DNA from: Notospermus geniculatus
Lineage: Eukaryota > Nemertea > Pilidiophora > Heteronemertea > Lineidae
Direction: 5' to 3'
Length of the DNA stretch: 64,000 nucleotides
NCBI GenBank assembly: GCA_002633025.1
Contig: NMRB01000017.1
Location: 335,502 to 399,501, forward strand
Shown here one piece after another: positions 44,313-55,992 of the stretch (its first letter is position 1; each line of letters starts with the position of its first letter). The notes beneath the pieces were generated by a model. The model ran no database searches, had not been told where the DNA came from, and worked only from the letters and a program-made list of their open reading frames with translations. A program made the translations under genes and the position numbers.

Positions 44313-46548
44313 TTCTTAGCTTTGACACTGAAGAGTTATTGGTGCTCAAAAGCAATCAATCCATGAGGGAAGCATAAATGATATTCCGGCCAAAAACAAA
44401 CAAATAACAGCACATAGCCTAAGCTGCTCCACCCACACATCAAATATCTCGAATTAATCAATCAATAAGTGATTAGTTTAGTTCCTGAATAACTGACTGT
44501 GTTTTGACAAGCCCTGCTGAGAATATAGACGGCAAATCTATTGAAAAGGCCATGTCTAAGACATATGCCTTACCTGGAGTACCTGGATAGATCATATAAC
44601 GTTAATTGGTGAATTTCTTGAATATAATACCGAATATTCGATTAATTACAATGATGATGGCATTACTACCGGTATGTGCCATGATATTAGATCGCTGATA
44701 ATCGATAACTTAGCAATACCAACCACTGATTGGGAATGTACCGTAGTGTATGTGGAATGGCACACTGGAGCAATAGGAGCAGTCAGCCGCACGTATTGCC
44801 AAAAGATGGCAGCAAAGTTTTAGCGGGCGAATACACAGGAAAATCCACATGATTGGTGCTCAATCAAGAATGAATGGGTCCGCCATATGCATTGAATTGG
44901 GCCCTAGTGACACCTATTGGTCAACTCACTGAGAGCTCCTATTGGGGAGTAAGGTACCTACAGTACTCGCACAATTGACCGACCTCCCGCATCGCGTACC
45001 ATCTGCATGCAGCTCATGTGCGTACCGTCCTCGTATCTTCCGCAGATGTCGCACAGTGCCTTGGAAGGCACGCAGTGAAGACGTAACGTCATTTGCACGT
45101 AATGCGCGGAAGTCATGTGGAAGAGATGCGCGACGTACCCTACCATATGCAATGAATTGGACCGTACATGTACCTTCCGCACAATGTACGCAGAAGGTAC
45201 GCAAATAAAGGTAGGTCAGATGTGTACTGTACTGTATAGACCAAGGTACAGGCCCGGGTTTCATCAAACTGCCAGAATGAGACTGAATAAGACATCAATC
45301 CAGTTACCATCTTGGAATAGGCATTAGTTCAGTGTGATGAATTTATTTCTTAACTACAAAATTTTCAGCAAATCACATGATTCTAACGCAAGAGATAAAA
45401 CGGAAGCCTATAGATACTGAAGCGTTTGGTGTCAATGATCTGTTATTTCCAAGGGCTCTTCACAGCATAAATTTATAGACCAAAATGAATTGAAATTAAA
45501 ACCAACTGCGTCGTATGCATGTGTGCCGATGTCCTAAGTCGATTTTCAATCAATTTAATCATTTGAAGAGCATACAAGTGCGGGGCAACTATTTGACATG
45601 TTGGATGACCTGGTGGGTACATATACACAGCTGTTTCAGCTACTCTATAGATTTTAACTCCCACATCTGCACCAAGCAATGTGCAACCAAATCATGCCTA
45701 GGTTGAAAAGTGAGATCCGACTTTGAGGACCGGTACGGATTCCTGTAGAAAACTATAACGAAAGCATTATGAGGTGATCTGATTTTGTAGTTGAAGTTTT
45801 CAGCAACATTTGAAGGAACATCCTCAAAACTTCAGTGCATCAGCAGTAACTGCACGGCCCGTGACGTCAAGTCACGTATGCTGTGCAACCCGGCTGAAAA
45901 CCGGATCTTTTGATCACAGCGCCGTATGGTGGATTAGTTTTGCACGTTCCTAATTGTCCACAAAACTGACATCAGTGGAAGTTTTCCTTTGTCAGCAAAT
46001 CCGAGGCCGTCAATGAGTTAATTAAAGAAGCAGAGACGGATTGGTTCTATGTGGACATAACCAAGACAGGGCTTGTTCCTTGTAAATGAAATGGCGAGTG
46101 TTTTCAAGTCGAAAAGTACACCCCTCCTCATACTCTTAGCGAGTTACCATGACAACAGACATTTGATTTGCCTCTTTCCTGGCTGCAGCAGCTGGAACCT
46201 CGGCGCCCATTTCTCCCGATTTGTGATCACGGTGCAGGAGACAATCTGATGGCAGAATGGGCATTAGCATTGACAAAATTGGATTTGGTTAATTACGTTT
46301 AACTTGATTGGATTACGTAGATTCATATCGCAAATTCTGTGCGAACATTATGGATTAAACGCTCGCAACACAAAATTAGACAATCGACCCATCACAATTC
46401 AGCGATTCAGGACGTTTGCTTGGTTTATCAGATTTGTAGAGCTTCCTAAATTCGTCTCCACACATTGAATTTGGGAGTTTTTTGACGGCTCCATTGGAAC
46501 ACGAAGAGCACATTTTTTCAGAGGAAAGGCACACATCAAGTAAGTATT

Positions 46549-46652
46549 TTGGCAATACAAATTCAATGCTGAATACAGATTCGGCAATACAAATTCAATG
46601 CTGAATACAGATTCGGCAATACAAATTCAATGCTGAATACCGATTCGGCATT
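46549..46652. repeat. 32-bp tandem repeat GGCAATACAAATTCAATGC
   Basis: Three units with exact 32-base period, TTCGGCAATACAAATTCAAT followed by GCTGAATACAGA, with a partial fourth. Units are almost identical, so the expansion is recent. Confidence 0.9.
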
Positions 46653-47324
46653 GAATTATTGAGGATAGTGAGTGAGTTTCCAGTGCTAACAGCAGTTGCA
46701 GAAGAGGCTGAATAATTACCTATGCAGGCCGATATCAGAACCTACTGCTTTCCGAGTTCTTGCAATATTAAAATATGCCCTGCTTGGTGCCAAATCCATC
46801 TTACATGTGAGGCAGGGGAAAATATGGAAATACCACCTTCCACATGACACTTGGTTGCCATAATTTCATGATAAGGTTGAATGAAATTTCATTGGGCAAA
46901 ACATTGCCCACGCATTGCACAGTTTTACAGTGAGTTCGTAACTCTGAACACACTGAATCTGCAGATCTTCGGCGCCAGCCATGCATGGTTGCTAAAGGTG
47001 TTGCATCCTAACATGACATGATGTTCACATTCCATTACTGATTGGAATCTCAAGAGTTTATCATCCAAAAGTTGTTGGCAATAAAATGTTTTGAGAGAAC
47101 CATCACATCTCGCACAGGTAGAAAACATGTAAGTCTTCATATGATTATTGGCCTTAATGAGTGCCAATTCCTGGTTGTATTTGTTCCAGTCAGCGGTGCA
47201 TATCAAGGACGTTGTTGGTGCCAGCAGTGTACCAATGATTGGACAATACCAGACAGGCAACATCGTCTGGTACGCCTGGCTCTCAAGCATGACAGGTTCA
47301 ATTCAAACAGTTCTCGGGGAACCA

Positions 47325-47553
47325 GGGCCCATATTCATAAAACTACTTAAGTCTAAGGGCCGTATTCTAGAAGCTTCCTTAAGTGTAAGGTCGACCTTAA
47401 TCTTTTGTATTCTACCCTGCAAACAATAGCTAAAGGTCGACCTTACACTTAAGGAAGCTTCTAGAATACGGCCCTAAGTGTGACACTTATCCTTTGTGCA
47501 ACACAAAAGATAAGTATCACACTTAGACTTAAGTAGTTTTATGAATATGGGCC
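47325..47553. mobile_element. Foldback GGGCCCATATTCATAAAAC (host of a nested element)
   Basis: The ends GGGCCCATATTCATAAAACT and AGTTTTATGAATATGGGCC are inverted; next inside, ACTTAAGTCTAAG pairs with CTTAGACTTAAGT. The body GTGTGACACTTATCYTTTGTG is shared with 22281-22438. The nested element at 47356-47475 interrupts it. Confidence 0.9.
47356..47475. mobile_element. Nested foldback AGGGCCGTATTCTAGAAGC
   Basis: The ends GGGCCGTATTCTAGAAGCTT and AAGCTTCTAGAATACGGCCC are perfect inverts, and TAAGGTCGACCTTA-type sequence follows. It sits in the host between AAGTC and GTGTG, flanked by TAA on both sides. The uninterrupted relative at 22281-22438 reads AAGTCAAAGTGTG there, so TAA is a 3-bp target duplication, as made by PIF/Harbinger Tourist elements. 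Confidence 0.9.
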
Positions 47554-47948
47554 GAGGCAAATATCTTCCATGAATATGACACTCTCACTGAATTTCATCA
47601 GAGAAAACTTTTTTAGAGGTGCCAAAGACATAAACCTATGGAAAATGAACATTGGATCTTCATTTGGATCTTATGGTGCTCACCTACAGCAGGATCATCA
47701 GGAAGCCTTTTAACAAGACTGCAGCATGTTATTTCCACCAATAAGCTTTGATGCTCACACCGCGATCATTGCTTCTCCCAACAGCATCTGCAGCACCTGA
47801 CCTTTTCCACTGATCACAACCATGGCAACCAAAATGGCTTCAAAGAGTTTGCCATGTGGTCCCAATTCAACATGAAGGAATGAACAAGGTCCTCAGGTGT
47901 TTGGTTTGTATGCTGGCTATTTTATGTTATCCAGCACGAGTTCCTTCA

Positions 47949-48106
47949 ATAGAGGACGTGCAGCAACGATTATGACGTCACCGCGACGTCGAGATGCCGC
48001 CATTTTGGACGGCACGTCCAACGCATTCGTAGCGTCAGATGCCGTCCAAAATGGCTGACGTGCGAATTATGACGTCAATGATGACGTCACGTGCACATGG
48101 TCTATA
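47949..48106. mobile_element. MITE family A copy 2
   Basis: Near-identical to 3365-3524, with a shortened left end (ATAGAGGACGTGCAG instead of ATAGACCATGTGCAG). TGACGTCA sites and the paired GCCATTTTGGACGGC segment are kept. Confidence 0.85.
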
Positions 48107-48158
48107 CTTAGTTTAGGAATGCTGAAAATTCAGGATGCTGAAAAGAAATGACACCACT

Positions 48159-48296
48159 GGCAACACCTTGGAGCCAAGTCTACATTGGCAACACCTTGGA
48201 GCCAAGTCTACATTGGCAAAACCTTGGAGCCAACACCATTGGCAACACCTTAGAGCCAAGTCTACATTGGCAACACCTTAGAGCCAAGTCTATGTA
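48159..48296. repeat. 28-bp tandem repeat GGCAACACCTTGGAGCC
   Basis: Five units of 26-28 bases of the form GGCAACACCTTGGAGCCAAG plus TCTACATT lie in line. Minisatellite; no coding sense is seen. Confidence 0.9.
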
Positions 48297-49671
48297 GAAG
48301 TTTTCAAAAATACTGGACTGCAAAGCAAATCAGCATTTCCCAGCAATTATTTCCAAAATTGACCAATAATTGACTTGATGAATGGGGTAGATGCTCATTC
48401 CTGATAAGCAACTGAATGACTCATTGATTGTTGCTGCCATTTTTTATGATCTACGATCACGATTTCGTGATCTGTGTTCGTCAGAACCACAACGGAAACC
48501 TTGAACTAGATCTGAGGGGGAGGATTCTTCACATTTTTTAGCAACAAGACCAAATTTCACTTTTTGAAATTCAACACAATGTTACTCTATGATTGCTGTG
48601 ATTCAAATTATTTACTTCATCAACAATCCAACCCCCGAACTTAGTAGGGACAGCAAGAGGAGCTCGTCATTGGAATGGATACAAACGTGATCTATTGACC
48701 ACAGTACTTTAGAGTACAGACCAGCAAGCAAATTGAGCACTGAAGCCATATACTTTGTAGCCTCACAATTCATCATAATGGTGATCCATGATCGTGTCTT
48801 TTACATTTGGAAGATCATCATAACGTGACACAAACTGAGGCAGGGGGTCTTCTTGCAAACAACCGTCATTCACAGTTTCATCATTCAGGTTTGCTTTCAT
48901 GTGACGGAGGATGCAGTAACACAGTGTCAGCTGTGGGCTACCACAGTGTGGTGCGATATGGACAAGATAACTGCAAGATCTGATTAGTGTCCTGCCAAGA
49001 GGACAGCGCCACTTCTCCACGGAAAGATGTCGCCTTTTCATTGTCTTCAGGACGTCATCTCCGTGGCAATACGAGGTGCGAGCATGAAGCTACAACGTCA
49101 CGGCCGTGTGACGTTGACATTCCGTACAACGTCACAGTGGAAAAGTGGATACGGTCGCAGCAACACCCCGATGATAGAAACAAAATGGCTACAACTCCAT
49201 TCCATGGATGACATCAGATCACCGCCAAGGATCTGTGAACCATCAGTGCATCAACCGAACCACGGGTTAAGTTCAGGTCACATGAATCAATCTTGAACAT
49301 CACCCCGATGATTCACTTGTCTATTTCCCTGATGACCAGGAGCAGGAAGCTGGAAGTAATTGACATCGGCTTTGAAAAGGTTGAATTCTTTGCAGAATGG
49401 TCAGGGCTGATCCTACTGTTCACTGAGTCACTGACTGTCAGCAGAGGAGAGCGTCGTAAATTTCAATCAGAGCTAGTACATGGTGATTAATTCGTATTGC
49501 ATAAATGATAGATACATTGGGGAAAAAGTACTCCTTGAAATCATTTTCAAGGAGTTAAATTTTTAATTTCTTGAATTTCCTTTTGCAGGAACAGTACCTA
49601 AAGAATATTCTTTAATAGGAAACTGCAATCCTTGACTTCGGGAGCGAATGCCAAAATGGTCTTTTCTAGAG

Positions 49672-49775
49672 TTTGGTCTTTTCTAGAGTTTCAGATTGTA
49701 AAGTTTCAGCCTGAAGAAGACCCCGGTTGGGGTCGAAAATTTGCAAAATTTCTGGAAATTGACTTTATATTTATC
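49672..49775 (+). repeat. Dispersed repeat related to the 15639 foldback
   Basis: CCTGAAGAAGACCCCGGTTG and GGGGTCGAAAATTTGCAAAAT match the core of the arms at 15650-15722 and 15970-16030. This copy is single, not folded back. The unit TGGTCTTTTCTAGAGTTT is duplicated just before it. Confidence 0.6.
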
Positions 49776-50759
49776 ATCATATTGTGTGTCGATTTTTGTG
49801 CTTGCTTTCTCCTTGTGTCAGTGCCAAAAGATATTTAAATTATCTAAAGGCCTGGCGTTGGTCATGTAATTGCAAAACCTCTGGTATTGGTCATGAAATT
49901 GCAAAATCTCTTAGTGCTCACTGACATTTGGATTGACAACCGAACATGAGTTGCCACAATGATTTTTACACTAACATAGACTTTAGAAAACCACTGGCAG
50001 CAGATGTTCTACAGATCATCATCTGTGTGAAATCACACAGGAAATTATCAATAATGTCAGATATTTATATCACGGTCTTTTGTAAAGGGGAAGGGAAGAG
50101 AAAAGATAACGAAACAGTGCGGTTTTCTGTTTGTGAATTTCTCATACTGAGCATGGGTTGGACACAGAGGGAATGATTTATAATGTAACCACAGTTCATA
50201 GGACATATCGAATCAGTCTGTCATGTGCATGAATTTATTATCAACATAAGAGTCGTGGGAGACCTCTACGTGAGTCATGAATATTGATGAAGCATACATC
50301 AATACTGAAGAACGTACTCCACAGTAATTGATTACCTATTGTCATGCGTGTACAAGAATCCTCACGTTTACATTTATAACTTATATTTTCCGGGATCAAT
50401 TCGTCAAGTACTGTGTTTGGTATTCACATGAAGAGACAGCAGTGCTTGTGACTGTCATTTTACTCCCCAATTATGTCAAATTTTCATATCTTAACGTTCA
50501 GAGGAACATTTTATACTGGAAGCAGTAATACATGTACAACACAGGCCGATCAAACCTTCGCAAATTCAGGCCATAGGATTGATTTCCGCTGAACTGATAT
50601 CACGCTGCACATCTGCAGTTCAGGTAGGCCTAGGCCTGCATATGGGCTGTTGAACTGGTGTACATCACAACATATCCCAGGCAGTGGATAAAATTTGATT
50701 TCACTTCAGGCCCAATTTTTCCATGAACAGCTTTCCTTGGCAGGGCTCAAGTACTTTTC

Positions 50760-50935
50760 CACTAACTTTTTATCCCCGGACATTTCATCCCCACATAGTT
50801 TCATCCCTGAGGACACTTCATGCCCTAGGACCTCTCATCCCGAGTCATTCATACACAAGGATTTTTCATCCCCAGGCAATTTGTCCCTAAGGACATTTCA
50901 CCCCCCAGGACCTTTCATCCATGGACATTTGCAAG
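50760..50935. repeat. Degenerate ~16-bp tandem repeat GGACATTTCATCCCC
   Basis: About ten diverged units of (A/G)GGACA(T/C)TTCATCCC(C) lie in line. The resulting Ser/Pro/His-rich open frame is a by-product. No gene is inferred. Confidence 0.75.
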
Positions 50936-52707
50936 TGGTTTCATCATAAAAATGCAATTAGAGGACACAGATCATCCTGTCACGTCTCCAGGTGAGAAGA
51001 ATCACTCTCCTGACACTTTGTCAGGAAAGCGGCACGCGCCAAACACCAGATGCCATTTCAATGCTGCTAAGAATATCGTCAGTTCCCAAAGCAAAAATGA
51101 AGATTTATCAACAAAGAAACACCCCGGAACAACAAAACCTATTATGAATTACCGTGTAGTGGTATTCACAAATTTCATTGACGCCTTTCTGTTAAAACTA
51201 AAAGACAAACGAGATTTTTATTTCTAGGTCATCGCTTCCAAAAGGGAGTGGTTATTGGTTTATTTGTCATATTCACTGTGCGGTCCAAAGGTTTTTGAGG
51301 ACAAAGGTTTTAGGTGAGGATGCACTGATTTGAAATATAACTCGTAATGCAGATGTTGCTTCGAGTCTTGTGCTAAATTCACAAATGACACAAATTTGAT
51401 GAGGTGCATCTAGAATTTTACTTTAATTATACAAAGTTGGCCAAAATATTTTAACAAATACATGTATGTTCTTGATTGGCTGCGACACTTGCAATATTGA
51501 TCAAAATCTTGATTTGGAAGCAACTTGCACAAGCTTCATCAGCAACACGCCCGATACCAGGAATACATGCATGGTGTTGATGATGGCAACTGTCATGCCA
51601 ATGATTGGTAAGGCACAACAACAGAAGGGGCACTTGTAGCAAACAGAAGTAAAGAAAATAAGGAAACGGGATCATTTAAGTTCATGTTCTTTCCAATGCT
51701 GAACATACTTTGACAGATGGTCATCACTCATCAACAACTGACTTAATGAGGGTTAATGCCCAAGCAGCATTTTTCAGTTAAGTACACAGCTTTGACAGAG
51801 TAAGGTAATACTACCACAATTAAGATTGATCAAAAGCATATATAAGACTACATTATTATTGGAAAGTAACAAGAGAAATGAATATTTTATTGGAAGTGGA
51901 ATAAAACTGCCCAGGGGTCATAAGATTGTGATCTCCAAGTGTAACAACATTGTCATATGTGGTGTTCTACCAACGGTCGCTGCATGCCTGGACCAACACG
52001 ACAAACACAAGGAGTGCTAGGCCTACTACACCAGATGTTGGATCACGGTTCCAAGTAGCCACCCATCACGTCCACCCACTGCGCCCCACAATAGCATCTT
52101 TGCGGGTTGACTGGTGTACAACATTTTTTATAAAGAGAGTCCATGCTAAGGGAAATTCCCTTTAATTCTCCGAACCTCTGCACCAATTCTATGTGCTGGT
52201 TCATGGTAACAGCTGGGCTATTGATGTGGAGTTAGAGGTGGTGTTATGTGAATACCTGGAAGACCAGACAACAGTTGGCTCGTGGCTGCCTAAGGATAGA
52301 CTTGAGTATCGGATTTGGTGATTAAGAAACTTGTAGAATCAGGATGCCGTGATTGCTAATTCATTTAGGATAATATTGGTTTTCTGTAACACTGAAAATG
52401 TAAGTAAACCTTGGATTCGATCATTTCGATCTTTTTTATTACTCCAACCAGAAAGTTGCAGTCAGGATTCCACCAGCGAAGGTTTCTTTGGAAAAAACTT
52501 GCCAGCTGCTTACTGGATCTAATTCTACGAGTAGTAAGAAAAGTTTGGTAGGTAAACTTTAAGATTAAAACTTGTTACAACCAGGCATTATTATCAGAGT
52601 TTATCAAGGAAAAGGAAGTTCACTACTCTTTGACTTTGTTTTTATTTGCCTCAACATTTTTTTGGAAACTCAGTTTTGCTTTGCCTTGATATTTTTCATA
52701 ATATGCT

Positions 52708-53183
52708 TAGGCCATACCAATTTGATTGTTAGTTTAACGGATCTTTTTCATCAAAAGTGGCATGCTGCTGGCGAAAAAAAAATAAAAATAAAATGAAGGA
52801 GTTGAACTGATAAACTTCACTGTGATGCACATCAGCATTGTTTGAATGACAATATTACCCGTCTCATCATCAGCCACTGATCTACGGGGTTACCACCAGT
52901 TCACATTACGGGATCCCAGATTACCGGGCGCTGTGAGGCATGTGTTCCGCCCAGCGTTCGCGACTTGAGAGACACTTACACATGTTTTCCAAGCAAAAAA
53001 TGGTATTTTTATTTTTGTTTTTTCACTGAGGGTGATTGAATGGTGCGGGCACAAAAAAAGTATTTTTTTAACTGAAAACTGTGAATTGGAGATGCGGGTG
53101 AAATAAAAAAATTTTATTTCATTTTGGCAATTTGGGGTAGAGGGGAAATCCGTTAAACTAACAATCAAATTGGTATGGCCTTA
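52708..53183. mobile_element. Foldback element with ~38-bp terminal inverted repeats
   Basis: The left end TAGGCCATACCAATTTGATT, continuing to TTAACGGAT, is inverted almost perfectly at 53145-53183. The interior has A/T-rich AAAAATAAAAATAAA segments that also pair. Open frames on both strands through the ends reflect the inverted repeats. TTA/TAA flanks may be the target duplication. Confidence 0.85.
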
Positions 53184-55793
53184 ATGATGAACAAAATAGT
53201 AAGAGAACTGTGACTTCAAATAGTTTTTCTTCAGCTATAACTTCATCTTGAACCATCATGGTTTCGTATCGCAATGCCATCCGACTACACTCCACGTAAG
53301 TCCGAGGGCGAAGCGACCATAGGCCTAGATATTTCCATATTTCAAGGCTACTTGTATCTTATGGGTGAAGAGCAATGGCTCTGCATTCAGAAATTATGAA
53401 AAGCCACTGGATCCACGCAGGTCAGCATAAAAAAAGACTGAAGTGCAACTGGACTCCTAGCTGGCTACCAATGGACTTCTAGCTACCAAGGGACCTTATT
53501 TTCACTACAAATCACGATGTGATGTTCAGGTGTAGTCACATCCCAGCAGAAGAATAAGCAGTGCACAGCAGGTGTGTAGCGAGAAATATTTGCCAGGAAT
53601 TCCCTCCATTTCTCTAGTAAACATCAAGGCATGGTACAAGGTTGCATAGTCTTCACGTTTAACATCGTGCAGAATCCAAAGGGGAGACGTACTCTATCCA
53701 CCAGGTCTCAAAAAGAACGAATTAGCAAAATTTAGATTCTTAGCCAAAGAACAGCACGGTGGATTTATACTGGAGTTGTTTTTCCAAATGATTGGTGTAA
53801 ACAAAAAGTTTATTTTGCTACCTGCAACTAAACAGAATCCAGGGCAAGAAGCAGTCCGTCAGCTTTCAAAGGAGATTGCATTGGCAATGCTAAAAGCTCA
53901 CGCAGATGGTGTCAGTTTCCTTCTACATAATATTCTTTACTCAATAAAAAGAATCAGTATCAGGAAAAGGATTGGCTCTAAAGGCTGGGCCAGTCGGGCT
54001 GTTGCTTTAAGCGGGCCTGGAACTGGCAGGGGCTGGGTGAGGCTCTCGGGCCAAGCTCGGACCATTGCCGGAACCTTCCCGTGGAATGCCTCTGCTGCAC
54101 GAGCCAACGCTGGGGTCAATCGCTTCGGCCGGCGTCTAACAGCTGACTTAGAACTGGTATGGACCGGGAAATCCGACTGTCAAATTATCTGAGAATCAGT
54201 ATCATCGGCCAGAATTCATCTCCTGAATTCTTTCACCAAGAAATTAACATTAAAATATAATTGAATTTTCAAGAGATGCTGCACTCAGCATCGAAAGCCA
54301 CTACAAGTATTCTTCGCAACCAAAGTGCGTAACTTTACCACAAGTATCAACGACCGACATGCTGCAATCTATTTGCACAGCTAACACTCCTGAATATCTC
54401 TTTACCGCATTATTGTTACAATGTGAATAGAGCACATGGCCGATTCATTGTACGTCAAAGGCGCCCATTCAAGGCTGTTTGGAGCCAGCCCTCTTCACGC
54501 CAGCTGCACGTGTCTGAGTGTCCAGCGAGGGTTCTCAAACTTGTTGTGAACCCTTCAGACTTCAAAAAGATATCTTTCTTTCCTCATCTTCATGTTGCAA
54601 AAAAACTGCATAGCAACAGATTAATATCCTCCAAGTCTGAAGTGGATATTTTTGAATTAATTTTCGTTGAAATTACAAATTCTGGCAGACCTCCACAGCC
54701 ATTGAAGTGGCGAAGTGTTCCTTTATTTGCCAACGTTTGTGGCGGGGATTTCGAACTGGTGACATCTGGAGGTAAAATTTTGTCCGAGTTGAGTATACTC
54801 CGACAGAGGAGAAAGGCAACGGCATGATTTTTTCGAGGCTATTATCCTGGGGACCAACCTCCCACCTTGTGCTGTCTCTATTCTGATTCACCACCAAACC
54901 CCTCAGGGGCCGAACAATCCCGTTTCAAATGTGGTAAAATTAAAAATGATGGACGTCATTAACCTTCTTTACCTAACAGGAAATGGACCTCCATCCCAAA
55001 AAGTTTGTCCAATGAGACTAATCTGCAAACAGGAGAGACAATCTAAGAGAAATCCCAAATTCAAGTGATGTTGACTTGCGTCAGAATCCCCCTCCTCATC
55101 CCTTTATTGACTCATGCCAAGAATTAGCATTTTGTCAGATTAGCCTAAGTTTCAACAAAACCTATAGCCTTGAGTAAGGCCACATTGAATGCTCTCCAAA
55201 TTTGTTACAGTCTACTCTTTATTAGGTCATATTACGAATTAAGGAAGCGACATGTCAATTCAAGAATTGATTCATTCGAAGGATTCTTTCGCTTTCCTTG
55301 GAGGAATATGGCCGTGCCGTCACGGACAATTGTCCGACAGGATGTGCGTCTGCCAGAACAACATGGTACTTCCTCGCTATAACCTTGCCTGAGGTTAAAA
55401 GATTTGCATCTCCTCGACTTGGGTCCAGGTGGCATGATTTACATAATTGCGAAATTACGAGTAATGATGTTAAACTATCAGAAAATGTAATTTTACAGAT
55501 CAGTTGTTGTTATTTTGCCTGAGGGAAGAGAAGTGTGGAACATGCATTTCTTAGCATGCATTACACATCTGAATGCACACATGCATCTTATTAGAAGTTT
55601 GAGATGGAGAGTTTCAAAATGTATTAGACCATTTATCGCAGCTCATGCATCCAATGATTTTTGCACAGTCATCATGCAAGAGAGAAGAGATAGTTCATTG
55701 AGTGACTCTGAAGGCAAAGGTCCAGTGAGATATTCACAGTTGTCCATTTCTTTTGTCTCCGTGTAGAAGATGCAAGGAAACCATAACTTGGTG

Positions 55794-55992
55794 AATAGAG
55801 GCCTATTGCAATGACGTCATCCTGGCGGCCATGCTGGAGGGCACCATGCAGGCCTTGACAGGGCGCAGAGGTGTGATGTGACCTGCGTGAAGTGCGCCAC
55901 GTCATTGGGACATGCACGGCTCATATTGCTGTGCCTCTGCAGCATGTGCCCCCAGCATGGCGGCTTGTGATGTCATTTGCAAGGCCTCTATT
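55794..55992. mobile_element. MITE with ATAGAGGCCTATTGC ends
   Basis: AATAGAGGCCTATTGCAATGACGTCATCC (ends only cited) pairs with the inverse at the right end, and GGCGGCCATGCTGG pairs with CCAGCATGGCGGC. A TGACGTCA site lies near the left end. The ATAGAGG start resembles the 26303 element. Confidence 0.8.

Noticed and set aside
46925-47290. 121-aa minus-strand open frame
   Set aside because: Cysteine/methionine-rich without pattern, no supporting splice sites or homology that I can see, and it ends next to the nested foldbacks.
48763-49041. 92-aa minus-strand open frame ending in an acidic segment, considered a terminal exon
   Set aside because: No partner exon upstream in phase was found and no family was recognised.
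52890-53168. 92-aa minus-strand frame
   Set aside because: It runs through the terminal inverted repeat of the foldback at 52708-53183, and its first residues repeat those of a plus-strand frame at the other end.
53776-54827. Two plus-strand open frames of 138 and 134 aa
   Set aside because: No recognisable domain, no splice partner in phase, composition that varies along the frame; not enough to call genes.
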